Of a stretch of 64,000 nt of DNA, positions 51,053 through 62,187 are shown piece by piece. The DNA is from Calliopsis andreniformis (Eukaryota; Arthropoda; Insecta; Hymenoptera; Andrenidae): positions 18,494,001-18,558,000 of the forward strand of contig NW_027480422.1 of NCBI RefSeq assembly GCF_051401765.1. The letters are read 5' to 3'. The notes below the pieces were generated by a model. That model was not told the DNA's origin and did no database searches. It saw nothing but the letters and a program-made list of their open reading frames with translations. How positions within the stretch are numbered: the first letter of the stretch is position 1; each line of letters begins with the position of its first letter. A program made the position numbers and the translations under genes.

Positions 51053-52877
51053 AGTAAAGGTCGTTTCTACGTTCCGGGCAACCTAGGCTTAACTGTGGGG
51101 CGTTGCTCCACCAGATCGCATAGTTAGGGACATCGAATTTAACGCCAGAAGCATAAAATACAATAAAGATGCATCAGTATTTCCATCGTATAACAGGAAT
51201 AACTGCAACCAGTGTGAAGGTAATGGTGTTTTCTACGTTCCTGGCAACCTAGGCTTCACTACAGGGCGGTGCTCCACCTGATCAAATAGTTAGGGCGTAA
51301 GAAGTCAACGCCAGAAGCATAAAATACAACATAAGTACAACAGTTTTTCCATCGTATAACAGGAATAATTGCAACCAGTGTGAAAGTACAGGTCATTTCT
51401 ACGTTCCGGGCAACCTAGGCTTCGCTTAAGGGCGTTGCGCCACCAGATCGAATAGCTAGGGACTTAGAATTCAACGCCAGAAACATAAAATACAACATAA
51501 GTACAACAGTTTTTCCATCGTATAACCGGAATAATTGCAACCAGTGTGAAAGTAATGGCCATTTCTACGTTCCGGGCAACCTAGGCTTCACCCTGGAGCG
51601 TTGCTCCACCACATCGAATAGCTAGGGCCTTAGAAGTCAACGCCTGAAGCATAAAATACAATAATAATACAACAGCTTTTCCATCCTATAAAACGAATAA
51701 TGGGAATCAGTATGAAAGTTATGGTCATTTCTACGTTCCGGGCAACCTAGGCTTCACCCTAGGGCGTTGTTCCACTAGATCGTTCAGTTAGGACCTAAGA
51801 AGACTACGCCAGAAGCATAAAATACAATATAAATGCAACAGCTATTCCATCGTATAACAGGAATCGCTGCAAACAGTGTGAAAGACATGGTCATTTCTAC
51901 GCTCCGGGCAACCTAGGCTTCCCTCTAGGGCCTTACTCCACCACATCGAATAGCTACGGCCTTAGGAGTCAACGCCAGAGGCATAAAATACAAATAAATA
52001 CAACAGTTTTTCCATCGTATAACAGGAATCAATGCAACCAGAGTGAAGGTGATGGTCATCTCTACGTTCCGGGCAACGTAGGCTTCACTCTAGGGCGTTG
52101 GTCCACCAGATCGAATAGCTAGGGACTTAGATGCCAACGCCAGAAGCATAAAGTAAAATAAAAGTACTACAGTTTTTCCATCCTATAAAACGAATAATTG
52201 CAACCAGTATGAATGTTATGGTCATTTCTACGTACCGGGCAACCTAGGCTTCGCTCTAGAGCGTTGCTCCACCAGAACGTATGGTTAGGGCCTTAGATGT
52301 CAACGCCCGAAGCATAAAATACAAAATAAATACAACAGTTTTTCCATTGTTTAAAACGAATAATTGCAACCAGTGTTAAAGTTATGGTCATTTCTACGTT
52401 CCGGGCAACCTAGGCTTAACTCCAGGGCGTTGCTCCACCAGATCGAATAGTTTGGGACTTTGAATACAACGCCAGAAGCATAAACTACAATAAAAATGCA
52501 ACAGTTTTTCCATCGTATAACAGGAATAACTGCAACCAGTGTGAAGGTAATGGTGTTTTCTACGTTCCGCGCAACCTAGGCTTCACTACAGGGCGGTGCT
52601 CCACCAGATCAAATAGTTAGGGTCTAAGAAGTCAACGCCAGAAGTATAAAATACAACATAAATACAACAGCTTTTCCATCGTATATAATGTATATTTGCA
52701 AACATTGTGAAAGTAACGGTCATTTCTACGTTCCCGGCAACCTAGGCTTCACTCTAGGGCGTTGGTCCTCCAGATCCAATAGTCAGGGCCTAAGAAGTCA
52801 ACGCCAGAAACACCAAATACAAACCAAATACAACAGATTTTCCATCGGATGAAAAGAATAATTGCAACCAGTGTGAA
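51053..52877 (+). repeat. 11-monomer unit (1825 bp), copy 1
   Basis: The unit starts at AGTAAAGGTCGTTTC and repeats immediately at 52878 (offset 1825). I saw one substitution between the copies: GGGCCTTACTCC near 51931 against GGGCGTTACTCC near 53755. Distinctive monomers carry GACATCGAATTTAACGCC, GATGCATCAGTATTTCC, ACTAGATCGTTCAG, GGAATCGCTGC and AGAACGTATGG. The near-identity marks a recent tandem duplication. Confidence 0.92.
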
Positions 52878-54702
52878 AGTAAAGGTCGTTTCTACGTTCC
52901 GGGCAACCTAGGCTTAACTGTGGGGCGTTGCTCCACCAGATCGCATAGTTAGGGACATCGAATTTAACGCCAGAAGCATAAAATACAATAAAGATGCATC
53001 AGTATTTCCATCGTATAACAGGAATAACTGCAACCAGTGTGAAGGTAATGGTGTTTTCTACGTTCCTGGCAACCTAGGCTTCACTACAGGGCGGTGCTCC
53101 ACCTGATCAAATAGTTAGGGCGTAAGAAGTCAACGCCAGAAGCATAAAATACAACATAAGTACAACAGTTTTTCCATCGTATAACAGGAATAATTGCAAC
53201 CAGTGTGAAAGTACAGGTCATTTCTACGTTCCGGGCAACCTAGGCTTCGCTTAAGGGCGTTGCGCCACCAGATCGAATAGCTAGGGACTTAGAATTCAAC
53301 GCCAGAAACATAAAATACAACATAAGTACAACAGTTTTTCCATCGTATAACCGGAATAATTGCAACCAGTGTGAAAGTAATGGCCATTTCTACGTTCCGG
53401 GCAACCTAGGCTTCACCCTGGAGCGTTGCTCCACCACATCGAATAGCTAGGGCCTTAGAAGTCAACGCCTGAAGCATAAAATACAATAATAATACAACAG
53501 CTTTTCCATCCTATAAAACGAATAATGGGAATCAGTATGAAAGTTATGGTCATTTCTACGTTCCGGGCAACCTAGGCTTCACCCTAGGGCGTTGTTCCAC
53601 TAGATCGTTCAGTTAGGACCTAAGAAGACTACGCCAGAAGCATAAAATACAATATAAATGCAACAGCTATTCCATCGTATAACAGGAATCGCTGCAAACA
53701 GTGTGAAAGACATGGTCATTTCTACGCTCCGGGCAACCTAGGCTTCCCTCTAGGGCGTTACTCCACCACATCGAATAGCTACGGCCTTAGGAGTCAACGC
53801 CAGAGGCATAAAATACAAATAAATACAACAGTTTTTCCATCGTATAACAGGAATCAATGCAACCAGAGTGAAGGTGATGGTCATCTCTACGTTCCGGGCA
53901 ACGTAGGCTTCACTCTAGGGCGTTGGTCCACCAGATCGAATAGCTAGGGACTTAGATGCCAACGCCAGAAGCATAAAGTAAAATAAAAGTACTACAGTTT
54001 TTCCATCCTATAAAACGAATAATTGCAACCAGTATGAATGTTATGGTCATTTCTACGTACCGGGCAACCTAGGCTTCGCTCTAGAGCGTTGCTCCACCAG
54101 AACGTATGGTTAGGGCCTTAGATGTCAACGCCCGAAGCATAAAATACAAAATAAATACAACAGTTTTTCCATTGTTTAAAACGAATAATTGCAACCAGTG
54201 TTAAAGTTATGGTCATTTCTACGTTCCGGGCAACCTAGGCTTAACTCCAGGGCGTTGCTCCACCAGATCGAATAGTTTGGGACTTTGAATACAACGCCAG
54301 AAGCATAAACTACAATAAAAATGCAACAGTTTTTCCATCGTATAACAGGAATAACTGCAACCAGTGTGAAGGTAATGGTGTTTTCTACGTTCCGCGCAAC
54401 CTAGGCTTCACTACAGGGCGGTGCTCCACCAGATCAAATAGTTAGGGTCTAAGAAGTCAACGCCAGAAGTATAAAATACAACATAAATACAACAGCTTTT
54501 CCATCGTATATAATGTATATTTGCAAACATTGTGAAAGTAACGGTCATTTCTACGTTCCCGGCAACCTAGGCTTCACTCTAGGGCGTTGGTCCTCCAGAT
54601 CCAATAGTCAGGGCCTAAGAAGTCAACGCCAGAAACACCAAATACAAACCAAATACAACAGATTTTCCATCGGATGAAAAGAATAATTGCAACCAGTGTG
54701 AA
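52878..54702 (+). repeat. 11-monomer unit (1825 bp), copy 2
   Basis: This is an exact-length tandem copy of 51053-52877. At its end (54703) the sequence goes on as AGTAATGGCC instead of re-entering AGTAAAGGTC, which defines the right edge. Its last two monomers are themselves part of the three-monomer duplication that follows. Confidence 0.92.
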
Positions 54703-55331
54703 AGTAATGGCCATTTCTACGTTTCGGGCAACATAGGCTTCACTCTTGGACGTTGCCACACGAGATCGAATAGCTAGGGCCTTAGAAGACAACGCCAGAA
54801 GCATAAAATATAATATAAATACAACAGTTTTTCCATCGTATAACAGGAATAACTGCAACCAGTGTGAAGGTAATGGTGTTTTCTACGTTCCGCGCAACCT
54901 AGGCTTCACTACAGGGTGGTGCTCCACCAGATCAAATAGTTAGGGTCTAAGAAGTCAACGCCAGAAGTATAAAATACAACATAAATACAACAGCTTTTCC
55001 ATCGTATATAATGTATATTTGCAAACATTGTGAAAGTAACGGTCATTTCTACGTTCCCGGCAACCTAGGCTTCACTCTAGGGCGTTGGTCCTCCAGATCC
55101 AATAGTCAGGGCCTAAGAAGTCAACGCCAGAAACAGCAAATACAAACCAAATACAACAGATTTTCCATCGGATGAAAAGAATAATTGCAACCAGTGTGAA
55201 AGTAATGGCCATTTCTACGTTTCGGGCAACATAGGCTTCACTCTTGGACGTTGCCTCACGAGATCGAATAGCTAGGGCCTTAGAAGACAACGCCAGAAGC
55301 ATAAAATATAATATAAATACAACAGTTTTTC
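54336..55331 (+). repeat. Three-monomer (498 bp) tandem pair
   Basis: The segments 54336-54833 and 54834-55331 align at offset 498 with very few differences: GGGTGGTGC against GGGCGGTGC, AACAGCAAATAC against AACACCAAATAC, and GCCTCACGAG against GCCACACGAG. Because the first copy includes the end of the 11-monomer unit, this duplication happened with, or after, assembly of that unit's right junction. Confidence 0.88.
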
Positions 55332-56533
55332 CGTCGTATAGCATGAATAATTCCAACCAGAGTGAAAGTAATGGTCATTTCTACGTTTCGACCAACCTAG
55401 GCATCTCTCTAGGGCGGTAATCCACCAGACCAAATAGTTAGGGCCTAAAAAGTCCACGCCAGATGCATAAAATACAATATAAATATAACAGCTTTTCCAT
55501 CGTATATAATGTATATTTGCAAACAGTATGAAAGTAATGGACATTTCTACGTTCCGGGCAACCTAGGCTTAACTTTAGGGCGTTGCTCCACCAGATCGCA
55601 TAGTTAGGGACTTAGAATTCAACGCCAGAAACATAAAATACAACATAAGTACAACAGTTTTTCCATCGTATAACAGGAATAATTGCAACCACTGTGAAGG
55701 TAATGGTCATTTCTACGTTCCGGGCGACCTAGACTTCACTCTAGGGCGTTGCTCCACCTTATCGAATAGCTAGGTCCTTAGAAGTCAACGCCCGAAACAT
55801 AAAATACAATGAAAATACAGCAGTCTTTCCATCCTCTAACAGGAATAATTGCAACCAGTGTGAAGGTGATGCTCTTTTCTATGTTGCGGACAACCTAGGC
55901 TTCACTCTAGGGCGTTGTTCCACCAGATCGAATAGTTAGGGCCTAAGAAGTCAACGCAAGAAGCATAAAATACAATATAAATACAACAGTTTTTCCATCG
56001 TATAACATGAATAATTGCAACCAGTGTGAAGGTGATGGTCATTTCTACGTTCCGGGCAACCAAGGCTTCACTCTAGGGCGTTGCTCCACCAGATCGAATA
56101 GTTAGCGCCTAGGAAGTCAACGCCAGAAGCACAAAATACAATGAAAATACAACAGTCTTTCCATCCTATAACAGGAATAATTGCAACCAGTGTGAAGGTG
56201 ATGCTCTTTTCTATGTTGCGGACAACCTAGGCTTGACTCTAGGGCGTTGCTCCACCAGATCGAATAGTTTGGGACTTCGAATTCAACGCCAGAAGCATAA
56301 ACTACAATAAAAATGCAGCAGTTTTTCCATCGTATAACACGAATAATTGCAACCAGTGTGAAGGTAATGGTCATTTCCACGTTCCGAGCGACCTAGGCTT
56401 CACTCTAGGACGTTGCTCCACCATATCGAATTGTTACGGCCTTAGAAGTCAACGCCAGAAGCATAAAATACAATATAAATACAACAGTTTTTCATCGTAT
56501 AACAGGAATAGTTGCAAGCAGTCTGAAAGGTAT
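55332..56533 (+). repeat. Mosaic of seven monomers
   Basis: This stretch includes the second copy of the roughly 550 bp segment (up to 55758). It then has monomers matching 48421-48780 at offset 7462. An extra monomer (about 56230-56395, with TAGTTTGGGACTTCG and GCATAAACTACAATAAAAATGC) changes the offset to 7628. Everything here is satellite. Confidence 0.72.
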
Positions 56534-57638
56534 GGTCACTTCTACGTTCCGTCAACCTAGGCTTCAGTCTAGGGCGTTGGTCCACCTGATCCAATAGTTA
56601 GGGCCTAAGAAGCCAACGCCAGAAACACCAATTACAAAATAAATACAACAGTTTTCCCATCGTATGAAAAGAATAATTGCAACCAGTGTGAAAGTAATGG
56701 TCATTTCTACGTTTCGGGCAACATAGGCTTCACTCTTGGACGTTGCAACACGAGTTCGAATAGCTAGGGCCTTAGAAGACAACGCCAGAAGCATAAAATA
56801 TAATATAAATACAACAGTTTTTCCATCGTATAGCATGAATAATTCCAACCAGAGTGAAAGTAATGGTCATTTCTACGTTTCGGCCAACCTAGGCTTCTCT
56901 CTAGGGCGTTGCTCCACCACATCCAATATCTAGGACCTTAGAAGTCAACGCCAGAAGCATAAAATACAATATAATTACAACAGTTTTTCCATCGTATAAT
57001 ATGATTAATTGCAACCAGTGTGAAGGTAATGGTCATTTCTACGTTCCGGGCTACCAAGGCTTCACTCTAGGGCGTTGCTCCACCAGATCGAATAGTTAGC
57101 GCCTAGGAAGTCAACGCCAGAAGCATAAAATACAATGAAAATACAACAGTCTTTCCATCCTATAACAGGAATAATTGCAACCAGTGTGAAGGTGATGCTC
57201 TTTTCTATGTTGCGGGCAACCTAGGCTTCACTCTAGGGCGGTGCTCCACCACATCAAAGAGTTAGGGCCTAAAAAGTCGACGCCAGAAGCATAAAATACA
57301 ATATAAATATAATAGCTTTTCCATCGTATAAAATGTATATTTGCAAACAGTATGAAAGTAGTGGACATTTCTACGTTCCGTGCAACCTATACTTAACTTG
57401 AGGGCGTTGCTCCACCAGATCGAATAGTTAGGGACTTCGAATTCAACGCCAGAAGCATAAAATGCAATATAAATACAACAGCTTTTCCATCGTATAACAG
57501 GAAAGTTGCAGCATGGGTGAAGGTAATGTTCATTTCCACGTCCCGGGCAATCTAGGCTTCACTCTAGGGCGTTGCTCCACTAGATCGAATAGTGAGGGCC
57601 TGAGAAAACAATGCCAGAAGCATAAAATACAATATAAA
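56534..57638 (+). repeat. ~1.1 kb recurring segment, copy 3 of 4
   Basis: This copy aligns with 48906-50010 (offset 7628), and the similarity runs on to about 57680. It aligns with the copy at 61507 at offset 4973. Small private changes include TATAATATGATTAATTGC near 56996 and GCAGCATGGGTG near 57514. These place it as a separate branch from the fourth copy. Confidence 0.82.
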
Positions 57639-60199
57639 TTCAACAGTTTTTACACCGTATAACAGGAATAATTGCAACCAGTGTGAAAGATATGGTCATT
57701 TCTATGTTCCGGGCAACCTAGGCTTCACACTAGGGCGTTGCTCCACCACATCGAATAGCTACGGCCTTAGAAGTCAACGCCAGAAGAATAAAATACAATA
57801 TAAATACAACAGTTTTTCATCGTATAAAACGAATAATTGCAACCAGTATGAAAGTTATGGTCATTTCTTCGTTCCGGGCAACCCAGGCTTCATACTCGGG
57901 CGTTGCTCCACCACATCGATTAGCTACGGCCTCAGACGTCAACGCCTGAAGCATAAAATACAATAAAAATACAAAAGTTTTTTCATCGTTTAAGAGGAAT
58001 GGTTGCAACAAGCATGAAGGTAATGGACATTTCTACGTTGCGGGCAACCTAGGCTTCACTCTAGGGCGTTGCTCCACCACATCGAATACCTACGGCCATA
58101 GAAGTCAACGCCAGAAGCATAAAATACAATATAAATACAACAGCTTTTCCATCGTATAAAATGAATAATTGCAACCAGTGTGAAAGTGATGGTCATTTCT
58201 ACGTTCCGGGCAACCAAGGCTTCACTCTAGGGCGTTGCTCCACCAGATCGAATAGTTAGGGCCTAAGAAGTCAACGCCAGAAGCATAAAGTACAATATAA
58301 GTACAACAGTTTTTCCATCGTATAACAGGAATAACTGCAACCAGTGTGAAAGATATGGTCATTTCTACGTTCCGGGCAACCTAGGCTTCACTCTAGGGCG
58401 TTGTTCCAACAGATCGAATAGTTAGAGCCTAAGAAGTAGACGCCAGAAGCATAAAATACAATATAAATACAACAGCTTTTCCATCGACTATGATGTATAT
58501 TTGCAAAGAGCGTGAAAGTAAAGGTCATTTGTACGTTCCGGACAACCTAGGCATCACTCTAGGGCGGTGCTCCACCAGATGAAATAGTTAGGGCCTAAAA
58601 AGTCAACGCCAGAAGCATAAAACACAATATAAATATAACAGTTTTTCCATCGTATAAAATGAATAATTGCAACCAGTGTGAAAGGTATGGTCATTTCTAC
58701 GTTCCGGGCAACCTAGGCTCCACTCTAGGCCGTTGCTCTACCAGATCGAATAGCTAGGGCCTAAGAAGTCAACGCCCGAAACATAAAATACAATAAAAAT
58801 ACAAAAGTTTTTCCGTCGTATAACGGTAATAATTGGAACCAGTATGAAAGCTATGGTCATTTCTACGAACCGGGCAACCTAGGCTCCACTCTAGGGCGTT
58901 GCTCCAACAAATTGAATAGCTAGGGCCTCAGAAGTCAACGCCAGAAGCATAAAATACAATAAAAATGCAACAGTTTTTCCATCGTATAACAGGAAAGCTG
59001 AAACCAGTGTGAAAGTACTGGTCATTTCTATGTTCCCGGTAACCTAGGCTTCACTCTAGGGCGTTGGTCCACCGGATACAATGGTTAGGGCCTAAGAAGT
59101 CAGCGCCAGAAGCATAAAATACAAAATAGATACAACATTTTTTCCATCGTATATAATGTATATTTGCAAACAGTGTGAAAGTAAAGGTCGTTTCTACGTT
59201 CCGGGCAACCTAGGTTTCACTCTAGGGCGTTGCTCCACCTGATCGAACAGCTAGGGACTTAGAATTCAACGCCAGAAGAATAAAATACAACCTATGTACA
59301 ACAGTTTTACCATCGTATAAAATGAATGATCGCAAACAGTGTGAAGGTAATGGACATTTCTACGTTCCGCGCAACCTAGGCTTAACTTTAGGGCGTTGCT
59401 CCACCAGATCGAATAGTTAGGGACTTCGAGTTCAACGCCAGAAACATAAAATACAACATAAGTACAACAGCTTTTCCATCGTATAACAGGAATAATTGCA
59501 ACCAGTGTGAAGGTAATGGTCATTTCTACGTTCCGGGCGACCTAGACTTCACTCTAGGGCGTTGCTCCACCAGATCGAATTGTTAGGGCCTTAGAAATGA
59601 ACGCCAGAAGCATAAAATACAATATAAATACAACAGTTGTTCCATCGCATAACATGAATAATTGCAACCAGTGTGAAAGATATGGTCATTTCTACGTTCC
59701 GGGCAACTTAGGCTTCACTCTATTGTGTTGGTCCTCCAGATCCAATAGTTAGGGCCTAAGAAGTCAATGCCTGAAACACAAAACACAAACCAAATACAAC
59801 AGATTTTCCGTCGTATAAAACGAATAATTGCAACCAGTGTGAAAGTAATCGTCATTTCTACGTTCCGGGCAACCTAGGCTTCACTCTAGGGCGTTGTTCC
59901 ACCAGATCGAATAGTTAGGGCCTAAGAAGTCAACGCAAGGAGCATAAAATACAATATAAATACAACAGTTTTTCCATCGTATAACATGAATAATTGCATC
60001 CAGTGTGAAAGATATGGTCATTTCTACGTTCCGGGCAACCTAGGCTTGATCCTAGGGCGTTGCTCCACCATATCGAATAGCTAGGGCCTTAGAAGTCAAC
60101 GCCCGAAACATAAAATACAATGAAAATACAACAGTCTCTCCATCGTATAACAGGAATAATTGCAACCAGTGTGAAGGTAATGCTCCATTCTATGTTCCG
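57639..60199 (+). repeat. Mosaic of about 15 monomers
   Basis: The segment 57720-58070 repeats at 62692-63042 (offset 4972), including TCGTTTAAGAGGAATGG. The segment 58718-59200 is a shortened relative of 50260-51060. The monomer 59227-59370 matches 42815-42960. Monomers at 59566-60110 match 47795-48350 closely (AGAAATGAACGCC, TCGCATAACATG, CTTGATCCTAGGG). No unit repeats in tandem here and no non-satellite sequence is present. Confidence 0.72.
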
Positions 60200-62187
60200 G
60201 GCAACCTAGGCTTCACTCTACGGCGTTGCTCCACCAGATCGAATAGTTTGGGACTTCGAATTCAACGCCAGAAGCATAAACTACAATAAAAATGCAGCAG
60301 TTTTTCCATCGTATAACACGAATAATTGCAACCAGTGTGAAGGTAATGGTCATTTCCACGTTCCGGGCGACCCAGGCTTCACTCTAGGACGTTGCTCCAC
60401 CATATCGAATTGTTACGGCCTTAGAAGTCAACGCCAGAAGCATAAAATACAATATAAATACAACAGTTTTTCATCGTATAACAGGAATAGTTGCAAGCAG
60501 TCTGAAAGATATGGTCACTTCTACGTTCCGGCAACCTAGGCTTCACTCTAGGGCGTTGGTCCACCTGATCCAATAGTTAGGGCCTAAGAAGTCAACGCCA
60601 GAAACACCAATTACAAAATAAATACAACAGTTTTACCATCGTATGAAAAGAATAATTGCAACCAGTGTGAAAGTAATGGTCATTTGTACGTTTCGGGCAA
60701 CATAGGCTTCACTCTTGGACGTTGCCACACGAGTTCGAATAGCTAGGGCCTTAGAAGACAACGCCAGAAGCATAAAATATAATATAAATACAACAGTTTT
60801 TCCATCGTATAGCATGAATAATTCCAACCAGAGTGAAAGTAATGGTCATTTCTTCGTTTCGGCCAACCTAGGCTTCTCTCGAGGGCGTTGCTCCACCACA
60901 TTCAATATCTAGGACCTTAGAAGTCAACGCCAGAAGCATAAAATACAATATAAATACAACAGTTTTTCCATCGTATAAAATGAATAATTGCAACCAGTGT
61001 GAAGGTGATGGTCATTTCTACGTTCCGAGCAACCAAGGCTTCACTCTAGGGCGTTGCTCCACCAGATCGAATAGTTAGCGCCTAGGAAGTCAACGCCAGA
61101 AGCATAAAATACAATGAAAATACAACAGTCTTTCCATCCTATAACAGGAATAATTGCAACCAGTGTGAAGGTGATGCTCTTTTCTATGTTGCGGGCAACC
61201 TAGGCTTCACTCTAGGGCGTTGCTCCACCAGATCGAATAGTTTGGGACTTCGAATTCAACGCCAGAAGCATAAACTACAATAATAATGCAGCAGTTTTTC
61301 CATCGTATAACACGAATAATTGCAACCAGTGTGAAGGTAATGGTCATTTCCACGTTCCGAGCGACCTAGGCTTCACTCTAGGACGTTGCTCCACCATATC
61401 GAATTGTTACGGCCTTAGAAGTCAACGCCAGAAGCATAAAATACAATTTAAATACAACAGTTTTTCATCGTATAACAGGAATAGTTGCAAGCAGTCTGAA
61501 AGGCATGGTCACTTCTACGTTCCGGCAACCTAGGCTTCACTCTCGGGCGTTGGTCCACCTGATCCAATAGTTAGGGCCTAAGAAGCCAACGCCAGAAACA
61601 CCAATAACAAAATAAATACAACAGTTTTCCCATCGTATGAAAAGAATAATTGCAACCAGTGTGAAAGTAATGGTCATTTCTACGTTTTGGGCAACATAGG
61701 CTTCACTTTTGGACGTTGCAACACGTGTTCGAATAGCTAGGGCCTTAGAAGACAACGCCAGAAGCATAAAATGTAATATAAATACAACAGTTTTTCCATC
61801 GTATAGCATGAATAATTCCAACCAGAGTGAAAGTAATGGTCATTTCTACGTTTCGGCCAACCTAGGCTTCTCTCTAGGGCGTTGCTCCACCACATCCAAT
61901 ATCTAGGACCTTAGAAGTCAACGCCAGAAGCATAAAATACAATATAAATACAACAGTTTTTCCATCGTATAAAATGATTAATTGCAACCAGTGTGAAGGT
62001 GATGGTCATTTCTACGTTCCGGGCTACCAAGGCTTCACTCTAGGGCGTTGCTCCACCAGATCGAATAGTTAGCGCCTAGGAAGTCAACGCCAGAAGCATA
62101 AAATACAATGAAAATACAACAGTCTTTCCATCCTATAACAGGAATAATTGCAACCAGTGTGAATGTGATGCTCTTTTCTATGTTGCG
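60200..62187 (+). repeat. Six-monomer (994 bp) tandem pair
   Basis: The segments 60200-61193 and 61194-62187 align at offset 994. They share TTTGGGACTTCG, GACGTTGCTCCACCATATCG, CACCTGATCCAATAG, the CACACGAG or CACGTG monomer, CACATCCAATATC and TAGCGCCTAGGAAG, in the same order. Visible differences (for example GGGCTACCAAGGC against GAGCAACCAAGGC, and GTTTTGGGC against GTTTCGGGC) make it older than the 11-monomer pair. The second half contains the start of the fourth 1.1 kb segment. Confidence 0.85.

Noticed and set aside
44791..51053. Common origin of the two 5469 bp offsets (72/5541 and 44791/50260)
   Set aside because: The blocks involved carry different monomer variants. Both spacings are 33 monomers minus a few single-base deletions, so the equal number looks coincidental.
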